Assembly: GCA_964462585.1 (NCBI GenBank)
Contig: CAYXAK010000002.1
Location: 11,215 to 75,214 of the forward strand
DNA from: Halarsenatibacter sp964462585
Lineage (GTDB): Bacteria; Bacillota; Halanaerobiia; Halanaerobiales; Halarsenatibacteraceae
Direction of reading: 5' to 3'
Length of the DNA stretch: 64,000 bases
Positions within the stretch are counted from its first letter, which is position 1, and every line of letters begins with the position of its first letter. The notes beneath the pieces are model-generated. The model saw only the letters and a program-made list of their open reading frames with translations. It had not been told where the DNA came from and did not search any database. This document shows positions 16,536-25,134 of the stretch, piece by piece. The position numbers and the translations under genes were made by a program.

Positions 16536-17399
16536 ATGTTATCACAGCTGGTTCCGATGGCAGATATTCTCGAAGAAGCTGACAGAGAGGGTTATGCTGT
16601 CGGCGGTTTTAATGTCAACAATCTCGAATCACTGCAGGCCATCATAAAGGCAGCGGAAGAGGAAAATTCCCCGCTCATACTGGCCACAAGTGAAGGTGCT
16701 ATCAGCTATATGGGCATGGATCATGTGGTCGGCATGGTGGAGGGCTTTCTCAAAAATACCGATCTTCCCGTAGCCCTGCATCTCGATCATGGCGGGAGTT
16801 TTGAGGCTGCCATGCGCTGTATCCGCAAGGGATGGTCTTCGGTCATGATAGATGCTTCCAAGGAGCCCTTTGAGAAGAACATCGAGAAGACCAGGGAAGT
16901 TGTCAAAGCCGCTCACAGTGTAGGTGTTACGGTCGAGGCCGAGCTGGGCCGGCTTGTGGGCAGTGAGGACGATGTCACCGTCACTGAAAAGGAAGCGGCC
17001 ATGACCAAGCCGGATGAAGCCAATGAATTTGTGGAGCGCACCGGAGTTGACTGCCTGGCTGTAGCCATAGGCACCGCTCACGGCGTTTACAAGGGTGAAC
17101 CCGATCTGGACTTCGAACGCCTGGAGAAGATCAATGATGAGGTAGATGTACCCCTGGTTCTGCACGGTGCTTCCGGAGTTCCGGCTGAAGATGTGGAAAA
17201 ATCAATAGAGCTGGGCATCCGCAAGGTCAACGTAAATACGGCCTTCCAGCAGGCTTTTACGGCCAAACTGCGTGAGCTTTTAGAGGAGGATCCCGAGCTC
17301 TATGATCCCCGTAAATACTGCGGTCCTTCCCGTGATGCCATGGCCGAAAAGGTCAAAGAAAAAATACACACCTTCGGCAGTCAGAATAAAGCCTGGTAG
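16536..17399 (+). CDS. fba: Fructose-bisphosphate aldolase, class II
   Basis: Zinc-dependent cleavage of fructose 1,6-bisphosphate in glycolysis, or condensation in gluconeogenesis. TIM barrel of 287 residues with the class II signature ALHLDHGGSFE (catalytic Asp84, zinc ligand His85), the Glu in EAELG near 135, zinc His residues in GTAHGVYKG near 179 and VLHGASGV near 209, and the phosphate loop NVNTAFQ. A tagatose-bisphosphate aldolase cannot be excluded, but the context is central metabolism. AAGGAG lies about nine bases before ATG 16536. A strong hairpin follows the gene. Confidence 0.92.
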   Translation: MLSQLVPMADILEEADREGYAVGGFNVNNLESLQAIIKAAEEENSPLILATSEGAISYMGMDHVVGMVEGFLKNTDLPVALHLDHGGSFEAAMRCIRKGWSSVMIDASKEPFEKNIEKTREVVKAAHSVGVTVEAELGRLVGSEDDVTVTEKEAAMTKPDEANEFVERTGVDCLAVAIGTAHGVYKGEPDLDFERLEKINDEVDVPLVLHGASGVPAEDVEKSIELGIRKVNVNTAFQQAFTAKLRELLEEDPELYDPRKYCGPSRDAMAEKVKEKIHTFGSQNKAW

Positions 17400-17449
17400 C
17401 AGCTCTCCGCTGACACCGCGCCAGACTGAGAGAATAAGATGGATATAGG

Positions 17450-17490
17450 GGTTCCGGCCGGCCTCTGCCGGCCCGGGACCTGCAAATTTT
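17450..17490 (+). terminator. Hairpin after fba, probable terminator
   Basis: Arms 17450-17462 and 17467-17480 pair over 13 bp with one bulged C and a CTCT loop; the core is GGCCGGC/GCCGGCC. A T5 run (17486-17490) follows after six bases, slightly far for a classic intrinsic terminator. Confidence 0.5.
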
Positions 17491-17512
17491 TGCCGAGCTG
17501 AAGGTGATCTCT

Positions 17513-18705
17513 GTGCTGATAATACAGTTTCTTGTTTCAGCTTTTTTTATTGTGACGGCCGGTTACTTTCTGGTGGGCACTTCCGAGAGGATAGCGGAAA
17601 ACACAGGCCTTGGTCAGGTTATGATCGGAGCTATTCTGCTCTCATTTGCCACCTCTCTGCCCGAGCTTGTGACAAGTGCTGCCTCGGTGAGACTGGCAGC
17701 AGTAGATCTGGGTCTGGGAAATATACTGGGCAGCAATATGTTCAATCTCTCCATACTCGCCCTCCTCGATGTGGTAGAAGGTCCGGGTCCGCTGCTCCTC
17801 AAACTGACATTATCCCATCTCCTGACGGGTTTTATCATGATACTGATGGCCAGTGCTGCAGGAATTGCCCTCACNNNNNNNNNNNNNNNNNNNNNNNNNN
17901 NNNNNNNNNNNNNNNNNNNNNNNNNNNNNNNNNNNNNNNNNNNNNNNNNNNNNNNNNNNNNNNNNNNNNNNNNNTCCTGACGGGTTTTATCATGATACTG
18001 ATGGCCAGTGCTGCAGGAATTGCCCTCACCCTCTATTCCTTTACCACCATAACCCCAATTCAATTTCGGATTGCTCCGGAGAGCATAATTCTGTTCGCTC
18101 TGTTTCTGCTGGGGTTGAAGCTGATCCATTCCTATGAAAAAGGGGCTGAAAAAGAGTCGGAAGAGCGTGAGAGCGTGCAGAAGAAGGACTCCACCGTCGT
18201 GGAAATGCCAGCTTCCGCGGCAAAAGATGTGTCAGGGAAAAGCACCGCTCTGCAGTTTGTCATCTTCGGCACAGCAGCCATAGTGATCATGCTGGCCGGG
18301 AGCAGTCTGGCGGCTGCGGCCGATGAGATAGCCGTGGTGACGGGGATGGGCCATTCCTTTCTGGGCACGGCCCTGCTGGCAGCGATAACATCACTGCCGG
18401 AGCTTTCGACCACGATCACCGCAGCCCGGCGGGGGTCGTTCGATCTGGCCGCCGGCAATATTCTGGGCAGCAATCTCTTCAATTTAATTCTGCTGGTGCC
18501 GGTCGATCTCTTTCAGACCGGAAGCCTGGTGGCGGCAGCTTCCACGATCAATTTTCTCCCCCTGTTTTCGGTGATAATGATGACCGTGCTGCTCCTAACC
18601 GGCCTCTTCTATCGTTCAGAGCATTCATTTTTACATATAGGTATTGCACCGGCACTGATCCTTTTTGTTTATGTGGTCACACTGTGGCTTCTGCTTGCCC
18701 TGTGA
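17513..18705 (+). CDS. Calcium/sodium antiporter (CaCA family), split by an assembly gap
   Basis: Inner-membrane cation/Ca2+ exchanger. Both alpha repeats are visible: FATSLPELVTSA with GNILGSNMFN in the first half, AITSLPELSTTI with GNILGSNLFN in the second. The gap at 17875-17974 is flanked by a 55-base perfect duplication (17820-17874 and 17975-18029); removing one copy and the N run restores a single open frame of about 345 residues, the family length, so the gene is probably intact. GTG 17513 has AAGGTGA five bases upstream; GTG 17504 would overlap that site. The acidic loop between halves and the sodium-based energetics of halophiles suit Na+-driven Ca2+ export. Confidence 0.85.
17875..17974. 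other. Assembly gap (100 N) flanked by a 55-base duplication
   Basis: 17820-17874 and 17975-18029 are identical over 55 bases. Collapsing them keeps the antiporter frame, so this is an unmerged contig overlap and not missing or duplicated DNA. Confidence 0.92.
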
Positions 18706-18748
18706 TCGGAACTGCCGGCCAACAAAATCCAACAGGAGGCGTTTTCAT

Positions 18749-20005
18749 TTGCATATCACAGAACTGGAAAATATGACAATATCCGAGCTGCATGAGCTGG
18801 CCAGAGAAAAATCCATCGAGGGCTATTCCAGCATGCGCAAGAAGGATCTCATCTTCGCCCTGCTCAAACAGGAGACAGAGGAGGGGGGGAATATCTTTGC
18901 CGAGGGTGTGCTGGAGATCATAGAGAATGAAGGCTATGGTTTTATCCGCCCCTCCAAATATCTGCCTTCCAGCGATGATATCTATATCTCCGCTTCTCAG
19001 ATCAGGAGGTTCGATCTGCGCACAGGTGATGTGGTCTCAGGCCAGGTCAGAGAGCCCAAGGACAGTGAGCGCTATTTTGCCCTGCTGCGGATCGAGGCCA
19101 TCAACTATCAAAACCCGGAAAAAGCACGGGACAGGGCCTATTTTGAGGATCTGACACCTCTCTACCCCCGGGAGAAGATCAGGCTGGAGGACAGCTCCAG
19201 CGATATATCCACAAGACTTCTGGATGTGGTAGCACCTGTGGGGCTGGGCCAGAGGGGCCTGATCGTCTCCCCTCCCAAAGCCGGCAAGACAGTGCTCTTA
19301 AAGAAGATCGCCAACAGCATAAGCGAAAATCATCCCCAGGCCCGCATGATGATACTCCTGATCGATGAGAGGCCGGAGGAGGTCACCGATATGGAGCGCT
19401 CGGTCGATGCCGAGGTGATAAGCTCGACCTTTGACCGGCCCGCCGATGATCATATCCAGGTGGCACAGCTGGCCCTGGCCAAGGCCAAAAGGCTCGTGGA
19501 ACAGAATTATGATGTGGTGATTCTTTTGGACAGCATAACGAGGCTGGCCCGGGCGGCCAATGTAACGACCGCTCCCAGCGGCCGGACACTTTCGGGGGGG
19601 CTGGATCCCACCGCCATGCATTTTCCCAAGAGCTTCTTCGGAGCCGGCCGCAATATTGAGGAGGGAGGCAGTCTCACAGTCCTGGCCACAGCCCTCATCG
19701 ATACCGGCAGCCGCATGGATGACGTTATCTACGAGGAATTCAAGGGCACCGGCAACATGGAGCTGCATCTGGACCGCAGGTTAGCCCAGCAGCGCATCTT
19801 CCCTGCTATAGATATTCATCTTTCAGGCACCAGAAAAGAGGAGCTTCTGCTCGGTGAGAGGGAGCTGGAGATAATCTGGAAGCTGCGGCGCCAGACCAAG
19901 TCCATGGATAAAGCCGAGCTTCTGGAGACCATGATAACCCAGATCAAAAATACCGGGAATAATGAAGAACTTATGGATGTTCTGGAGGAGATTTTCTCGG
20001 GTTGA
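18749..20005 (+). CDS. rho: Transcription termination factor Rho
   Basis: Hexameric RNA helicase ending transcription. The Rho N-terminal helical domain (ISELHELAREKSIEGYSSMRKKDLIFALL) is followed by the cold-shock RNA-binding domain (GYGFIRPSKYLPSSDDIYIS) and the RecA-like motor with Walker A SPPKAGKTVLLKK, Walker B VVILLDSITRLAR and the Q/R-loop region. It has 418 residues from TTG 18749, which follows AGGAGG by nine bases; longer frames back to 18665 have no ribosome site and overlap the antiporter. Next to rpmE, as in Bacillus. Confidence 0.96.
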   Translation: MHITELENMTISELHELAREKSIEGYSSMRKKDLIFALLKQETEEGGNIFAEGVLEIIENEGYGFIRPSKYLPSSDDIYISASQIRRFDLRTGDVVSGQVREPKDSERYFALLRIEAINYQNPEKARDRAYFEDLTPLYPREKIRLEDSSSDISTRLLDVVAPVGLGQRGLIVSPPKAGKTVLLKKIANSISENHPQARMMILLIDERPEEVTDMERSVDAEVISSTFDRPADDHIQVAQLALAKAKRLVEQNYDVVILLDSITRLARAANVTTAPSGRTLSGGLDPTAMHFPKSFFGAGRNIEEGGSLTVLATALIDTGSRMDDVIYEEFKGTGNMELHLDRRLAQQRIFPAIDIHLSGTRKEELLLGERELEIIWKLRRQTKSMDKAELLETMITQIKNTGNNEELMDVLEEIFSG

Positions 20006-20011
20006 GCCTGC

Positions 20012-20040
20012 TTGCAAGAGAAAAACTGCTGTGATATAAT
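20012..20040 (+). promoter_or_regulatory. Promoter for rpmE
   Basis: TTGCAA (20012-20017), 17 bases, TATAAT (20035-20040) preceded by TGA, an extended -10. The transcript would start near 20047, about 45 bases before the rpmE start. Confidence 0.75.
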
Positions 20041-20092
20041 CTGAATAACTGCAGAGAAAACAATATAAAGCTATGAGGAAGAGGTGATTGTA

Positions 20093-20371
20093 GTGAAGGA
20101 AGAAATTCATCCTGAAACGACCGAGACGGTTATAACCTGTGCCTGTGGAGAAGAATATAAAACCATGTCCACCGGTGAAGATATGCGGGTGGAGGTCTGC
20201 TCCAACTGTCATCCCTTCTATACCGGCAAACAGCGCCAGACAGCGCGCGGAAGCCGTGTAGATAAATTCAACAGGAAGTACGGCCGGGTCACAGAAGAAG
20301 AGGCTGAAGAGAGCGAGCAGGAAGCTGAACAGGCAGAGGCTGAAGCTGAAGCCGAAGCCTCCGGAGAATAA
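20093..20371 (+). CDS. rpmE: Ribosomal protein L31 with acidic tail
   Basis: Large-subunit protein of the zinc-binding type: CACG near residues 15-18 and CSNCHPFYTG near 36-45 supply the ligands. GTG 20093 gives the typical MKEEIHPE start and follows GAGGTGA by five bases; GTG 20084 lies inside that site. The core ends near residue 70 (KFNRKYGR); the rest is a Glu/Ala-rich extension absent from usual L31 proteins of about 66-70 residues. It has its own promoter and terminator, so it is likely monocistronic. Confidence 0.95.
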   Translation: MKEEIHPETTETVITCACGEEYKTMSTGEDMRVEVCSNCHPFYTGKQRQTARGSRVDKFNRKYGRVTEEEAEESEQEAEQAEAEAEAEASGE

Positions 20372-20390
20372 CCGCTCGTTTCCGGCAACT

Positions 20391-20419
20391 GCAGGGCTTA
20401 GATGCTCTGCTTTTTTTTT
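20391..20419 (+). terminator. Intrinsic terminator after rpmE
   Basis: GCAGGGC (20391-20397) pairs with GCTCTGC (20404-20410) around a 6-base loop, followed at once by nine T residues (20411-20419). Confidence 0.88.
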
Positions 20420-20455
20420 GGATATTCCATCTGATGGGGAGTGAAAAACCGCTAA

Positions 20456-21031
20456 ATGTATAAAATAAGCAAAAGCGGCTGGATAGAGGTAATCACAGGC
20501 CCTATGTACTGCGGCAAGAGCGAGGAATTGATCAGGCGGCTGCGCCGTGTGGCCATAGCAGACCAGAAATCCCGCGTCTTCAAACCCAGCCTCGACGACC
20601 GCTATAAAGATGGTGGTGTCGTATCCCATAATGGCGCCCGCATCGAGGCTGTGCCCGTGGACCACCCTGAGGAGCTGATGAACCGCCTCCATGATGATGT
20701 CGATGTGGTCGGCATCGACGAGGTGCAGTTTTTCAACGAGGGTATAATCGATATCTGCGAGGAGCTGGCCGATGGAGATGTAAGGGTTATAACAGCCGGT
20801 CTGGATCGCGATTTTCGCGGCGAGCCCTTCGGCCCCATGCCCGATCTCATCGCCCGGGCCGAATATGTGGAAAAACTCCATGCTATCTGTGTGGAATGCG
20901 GTGAGCCGGCCAGCCGCACCCAGCGGCTGATCGACGGTGAACCGGCTTCACTTGACGATCCGGTGATACTGGTCGGGGCTGAGGAAGTTTATGAAGCTCG
21001 CTGCCGCAGCTGTCACGAGGTAAGAGAGTAA
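20456..21031 (+). CDS. tdk: Thymidine kinase
   Basis: Salvage phosphorylation of thymidine. Type II thymidine kinase of 191 residues: P-loop ITGPMYCGKSEELI at about 13-26, catalytic-base segment GIDEVQFF near residue 90, the lasso segment after AGLDRDFRGEPFGPMP, and a zinc site made by CVECG and CRSCHE. The ribosome site GGGGAG is rather far from ATG 20456, so the start is moderately supported. Between rpmE and prfA, the same order as in Bacillus. Confidence 0.94.
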   Translation: MYKISKSGWIEVITGPMYCGKSEELIRRLRRVAIADQKSRVFKPSLDDRYKDGGVVSHNGARIEAVPVDHPEELMNRLHDDVDVVGIDEVQFFNEGIIDICEELADGDVRVITAGLDRDFRGEPFGPMPDLIARAEYVEKLHAICVECGEPASRTQRLIDGEPASLDDPVILVGAEEVYEARCRSCHEVRE

Positions 21032-21047
21032 AGTTAAAGAGGTGTAA

Positions 21048-22133
21048 ATGTCTATGATGAAGCAGGAAGTTCTGGATAAGCTCGATAATCTGGTAGAAAA
21101 ATACGATGATCTCAATCAAAAAATTGGCGATCCGGAGATAATGAGCAACAGCGAGAAATATCAGAAGCTCCTGCAGGAGCACGCCAAACTCAAGAAAATT
21201 GTGGAGAAGTATGAGCGCTACCGGCAGCTTCTGGAGCAGAAAGAGGAAGCTGAGGAGATACTTGAGATGAGCGATGATGAGGATATGCAGGAGCTGGCGG
21301 GCTCCGAGCTGGAGGAAGTTCAGCCGGAGATAGAGCAGCTGGAGGAGGAGCTGCCGCTGATGCTGCTGCCCGAAAACCCCGATGACGAAAAGGATGTCAT
21401 CGTGGAGATACGGGCCGGAGCAGGCGGGGATGAAGCCGGTCTCTTTGCGGCCGACCTCTACCGCATGTATACCCGCTACGCTGAGGACAGGGGCTGGGAG
21501 ATAGAGACCATGTCCTCAAATGAATCGGGTGTCGGCGGCTTCAAGGAGATTATCTTCAGCGTGGCCGGGGATGAAGCCTACAAATTTCTCAAATACGAAA
21601 GCGGCGTGCACCGCGTGCAGCGCGTCCCCTCCACCGAATCCAGCGGCCGCATCCATACCTCAACCGCCACGGTGGCGGTGCTGCCGGAAGCGGAAGATGT
21701 CGATGTGGAGCTGGACAAAAACAATCTGCGCATAGACTATTATCGTTCCAGCGGCCCCGGCGGTCAGAGCGTCAACACCACAGATTCGGCCGTGCGCATT
21801 ACCCACGAGCCCACAGGTATCGTCGTCTCCTGCCAGGACGAAAAATCCCAGCACAAGAACAAGGACAGGGCCATGAAGATCATGCGGGCCCGCCTCAAAG
21901 AAGAGCTGGAGAGGCAGAAGAGAGAAGAGCGCGATGAAAAAAGGCGCAGCCAGGTGGGATCGGGCGAGCGGAGCGAAAAGATAAGAACCTATAATTTCCC
22001 CCAGGGGCGTGTCAGCGATCACCGCATAAATCTCACCGTCCATCAGCTCGAGAAGGTGCTCGATGGTGAGCTGGATATGCTGATAGAACCCCTGCTGGAA
22101 GAGGATATGAAAAAGCGGCTGGAAAATCTGTAG
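21048..22133 (+). CDS. prfA: Peptide chain release factor 1
   Basis: Terminates translation at UAA and UAG. The 361-residue length is standard. An acidic, coiled-coil N-terminal domain precedes the central domain and the universal GGQ loop in SSGPGGQSVNTTDSAVRITH near residue 237, where Gln is methylated by PrmC, encoded next. The codon-recognition loop includes the P-A/V-T region around VPSTESSGRIHTS. Ribosome site GAGGTG before ATG. Confidence 0.96.
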   Translation: MSMMKQEVLDKLDNLVEKYDDLNQKIGDPEIMSNSEKYQKLLQEHAKLKKIVEKYERYRQLLEQKEEAEEILEMSDDEDMQELAGSELEEVQPEIEQLEEELPLMLLPENPDDEKDVIVEIRAGAGGDEAGLFAADLYRMYTRYAEDRGWEIETMSSNESGVGGFKEIIFSVAGDEAYKFLKYESGVHRVQRVPSTESSGRIHTSTATVAVLPEAEDVDVELDKNNLRIDYYRSSGPGGQSVNTTDSAVRITHEPTGIVVSCQDEKSQHKNKDRAMKIMRARLKEELERQKREERDEKRRSQVGSGERSEKIRTYNFPQGRVSDHRINLTVHQLEKVLDGELDMLIEPLLEEDMKKRLENL

Positions 22134-22147
22134 GCAGGAGTGAGGCT

Positions 22148-23053
22148 ATGGTCAGCAATATCAGGGAAATACTCGATAAAGCCGATGAATATCTGGGCAG
22201 ACACGAGGTGGAGAGCCCCCGGCTCGATGCCGAAGTTCTCCTGGCTGATCTGCTCAATACGGAGCGCATAAAGCTCTATGTAAATTATGATTATCCCCTG
22301 ACCTCTGAGCAGAAATCAGCCTACAGAAAACGCCTGGAGAAGCGGGCTAAGGGTCAGCCGCTGAGCTATATCACCGGCAAAAAAGAATTTATGTCACTGG
22401 ATTTTATCATAGAACCCGGTGTTTTAATACCCCGGCCGGAGACAGAGGAGCTGGTGGAGGAGATACTCAGGTTCTGCCGCAGCCGGGACTGGCAGTCACC
22501 CAGGATTGTTGACCTGGGCACAGGCTCGGGGGCCATACTCGTAAGTCTGGCTCATTATCTGCCCGAGTCCCGGGGTGTGGGGATAGATATCAGCTCCGGA
22601 GCTGCAGATGTGGCCCGCCGCAATGTGGCAAAACACGATCTGCAGGACCGGCTGGCCGTGCTGGAGGGCAGCTGGGCGGAACCGCTGCTTCCGGATAAGG
22701 CCGGAGAGGTTGATCTGGTCGTCTCCAACCCCCCCTATATAGCCGATGAGGATATGGAGGATCTGCCCCGCCATGTCCGGGAGGAGCCGGATCGGGCACT
22801 TGCCGCCGGCAGCGATGGCCTCAGAAGCTACAGGGAGCTCATACCGCAGTCTGCCGAATTATTGAGAGATGGCGGTCTGCTGGCTCTGGAGATTGGACAT
22901 GATCAGGGAGAGGAGATCCTATCGCTGCTCTCCTCGGACGGCTTCTGGCAGGATGTAGAGCTCAAACAGGATGGCGGAGGTCGGGATCGCATAATCTTTG
23001 CCCGCTTAAAATCAGAAGAAAGAGAAGATCGAGAGGAAGAACGAGGTGAATGA
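22148..23053 (+). CDS. prmC: Release factor glutamine methyltransferase
   Basis: Methylates the glutamine of the GGQ motif in release factors using S-adenosylmethionine. The N-terminal helical domain is followed by GVLIPRPETEELVEEIL, the SAM motif IVDLGTGSGAILVSLAH and the catalytic VVSNPPYIADEDM near residue 194. It has 301 residues with an acidic, charged C-terminal tail (about 290-301) not needed by the fold. Its substrate gene prfA is immediately upstream, and the next gene overlaps it by 4 nt. Confidence 0.95.
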   Translation: MVSNIREILDKADEYLGRHEVESPRLDAEVLLADLLNTERIKLYVNYDYPLTSEQKSAYRKRLEKRAKGQPLSYITGKKEFMSLDFIIEPGVLIPRPETEELVEEILRFCRSRDWQSPRIVDLGTGSGAILVSLAHYLPESRGVGIDISSGAADVARRNVAKHDLQDRLAVLEGSWAEPLLPDKAGEVDLVVSNPPYIADEDMEDLPRHVREEPDRALAAGSDGLRSYRELIPQSAELLRDGGLLALEIGHDQGEEILSLLSSDGFWQDVELKQDGGGRDRIIFARLKSEEREDREEERGE

Positions 23054-24156
23054 GTGTGGAGACCCGGGTAATTAAAGTCGATGTCAACTCCTCAACGTCA
23101 GAACTTCTCACACATGACGGCATAAATCAGGCGGCCAGGCTGCTGCGCCGGGGTGAGGTTGTAGCCTTTCCCACCGAAACGGTCTACGGTCTGGGTGCCA
23201 ATGCCCTGGATGGCGGGGCTGTAAAGAAAATATTCTCCGCCAAGAACAGGCCCGAGGACAATCCGCTGATTGTACATATAAGCCGGCGGGAAGATCTGGA
23301 GAGGCTCGTCAGCGGTCGGGTGCCCGCCCCTGTCCGCCAGCTGACGGCCCGCTTCTGGCCCGGGCCGCTGACCATCATACTCCCCCGCTCGGATGAGGTG
23401 CCGGAGGTCACCTGCGGGGGGCTGGAGACGGTGGCCATCAGAATGCCCTCCCATCCGGTGGCCAGAGCCCTTCTGACCAGAGCCGGGCTGCCGGTGGCCG
23501 CTCCCAGTGCCAATCTCTCCGGCCTGCCCAGCCCCACCAGTGCCGAACACGTGCTCATAGATATGGAAGGCAGGATACCGCTGATACTCGACGGCGGTGA
23601 ATCACCGATTGGAGTGGAATCGACCGTGCTGGATATGACCTCATCCCGTCCCAGGCTGCTGAGGCCGGGTGGTGTGGCCACCGCCCAGCTGAGGGAGGTT
23701 CTGGGGAATGAGGTTGAGATAGAGCGCGAGTACCGGGTTGAGAACGAGGAGAGCGTGCCCCGCTCTCCCGGCATGAAATACAGGCATTATGCGCCCCGGG
23801 CCGAGCTGGAGCTGCTGGAGGGGGCATCCCCCCGCCAGCTGTGGGAGTATGCTCATAATAAGGAGGGCTATAGAGCCCTGCTTTTGACAGATGACACTGC
23901 CGAGAAGCTGGAGAATCTGCCCGGTGTGAGGATCTTCGATGATCCTGCCGATGGTATCGACCGCCAGTTTAAACTGGTGATCATGGGCCGGGCCAGCCAG
24001 CCGGCAGATATAGCCCACAATCTATTCAAATTTTTACGTCAGCTCGATGAAGAGGGGCGAAATCTGATTATGGTGGAGAGCATAGAGACTGCCGGTCTGG
24101 GAGAGGCGATCATGAACCGCCTGCGCAAGGCGGCCAGCGATGTGGTGGAATTTTGA
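23050..24156 (+). CDS. L-threonylcarbamoyladenylate synthase (Sua5 type)
   Basis: Makes threonylcarbamoyl-AMP from threonine, bicarbonate and ATP for the t6A37 modification of tRNA. The YrdC-like domain fills the first 210 residues (VVAFPTETVYGLGANAL, KNRPEDNPLIVHI, PSANLSGLPSPTS), and the C-terminal Sua5 domain follows a linker with SPGMKYRHYAPRAEL. About 368 residues, as for the two-domain Sua5/YwlC form. ATG 23050 overlaps prmC; GTG 23056 has better spacing from GAGGTGA and may be the true start. Confidence 0.93.
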   Translation: MSVETRVIKVDVNSSTSELLTHDGINQAARLLRRGEVVAFPTETVYGLGANALDGGAVKKIFSAKNRPEDNPLIVHISRREDLERLVSGRVPAPVRQLTARFWPGPLTIILPRSDEVPEVTCGGLETVAIRMPSHPVARALLTRAGLPVAAPSANLSGLPSPTSAEHVLIDMEGRIPLILDGGESPIGVESTVLDMTSSRPRLLRPGGVATAQLREVLGNEVEIEREYRVENEESVPRSPGMKYRHYAPRAELELLEGASPRQLWEYAHNKEGYRALLLTDDTAEKLENLPGVRIFDDPADGIDRQFKLVIMGRASQPADIAHNLFKFLRQLDEEGRNLIMVESIETAGLGEAIMNRLRKAASDVVEF

Positions 24157-24186
24157 CGCCATCCCTCTGCTGTGAGGAGGTTCAGG

Positions 24187-25134
24187 ATGAAGAGGATACT
24201 GCTTATCTGCACCGGCAACACCTGCCGCAGTCCCATGGCTGTATTTCTCTTCCGGGAACATCTTGCCGGCAGAGGAACTGCCGGAAGTGAGGAGTTTGAA
24301 TTCATCTCGGCCGGACTGTCAGCACAGCCCGGTCTTCCCCTCAACGAGAGGGCCCGGGCGGCACTTAAATCCGAGGGTATAGAGCCGGATGAGCATGAAA
24401 GCAGACAGCTGAGAGCTGATATGGTGGAAAAGGCAGATCTCATACTGTCCATGACCTCAGAGCAGGCCGGAGAACTGGAACGTCGATTTCCCGGGGCGGC
24501 GGAGAGGATATACACACTGGCCGGTTTTGCCGGACTTGAGGAAGAGATACCAGATCCCTTCGGTGGCAGTCAGCGGATATATGACAGGACACTGTCCCGT
24601 CTTGATGCCATCATAGAAAAAGCGGTCGAGCGTCTGGAGATATATTTTGTAGAAATGAAAAGAGCTACTGCCGATGGGAGTGATAATATGAAAATTGCAC
24701 TGGGTTCCGATCATGCCGGCTACTCGCTCAAAGAGGAGCTGAAAGGCTGGCTGGAGGAAGAGGGATATGAGACAGTCGATATGGGCACTGACAGCGAGGA
24801 GTCCGTGGACTATCCCGATTTTGCCGGCAGTGTGGCCCGGGCTGTCAGTGATGATCGGGCTGATCTTGGTCTTCTGGTCTGCGGGACTGGTCTGGGCATG
24901 AGCATGACCGCCAATAAATTCAGCGGGATCAGAGCCGCCCGCTGCCAGGATGCCTACTCGGCCCGTATGGCCCGCCGCCACAACGATGCCAATATACTCA
25001 CCCTGGGTGAGAGGGTGGTGGGCGCAGGTCTGGCCCGGGATGTACTGCGGACATTTCTGGAGACAGAATTCGCCGGGGGCAGACATCAGCGCCGTGTCGA
25101 TAAAATTTGCGAACAAAAAGGAGTTGAGAAATAA
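24187..25134 (+). CDS. Fusion of protein arginine phosphatase (YwlE type) and ribose-5-phosphate isomerase B
   Basis: Two enzymes normally made from separate adjacent genes. Residues 1-150: low-molecular-weight phosphatase fold with the loop CTGNTCRS (Cys8, Arg14) and the acid loop DPF near 122. Thr12 sits where YwlE has the threonine that favours phosphoarginine over phosphotyrosine. Residues 168-315: RpiB with GSDHAGYSLKEEL, the active cysteine in LLVCGTGLGMSMTANK near 231, and RRHNDANILTLGERVVG, converting ribose 5-phosphate and ribulose 5-phosphate. An internal ATG 24688, preceded by GGGAGTGA, could also give free RpiB. ATG 24187 follows AGGAGG by six bases. Confidence 0.88.
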   Translation: MKRILLICTGNTCRSPMAVFLFREHLAGRGTAGSEEFEFISAGLSAQPGLPLNERARAALKSEGIEPDEHESRQLRADMVEKADLILSMTSEQAGELERRFPGAAERIYTLAGFAGLEEEIPDPFGGSQRIYDRTLSRLDAIIEKAVERLEIYFVEMKRATADGSDNMKIALGSDHAGYSLKEELKGWLEEEGYETVDMGTDSEESVDYPDFAGSVARAVSDDRADLGLLVCGTGLGMSMTANKFSGIRAARCQDAYSARMARRHNDANILTLGERVVGAGLARDVLRTFLETEFAGGRHQRRVDKICEQKGVEK

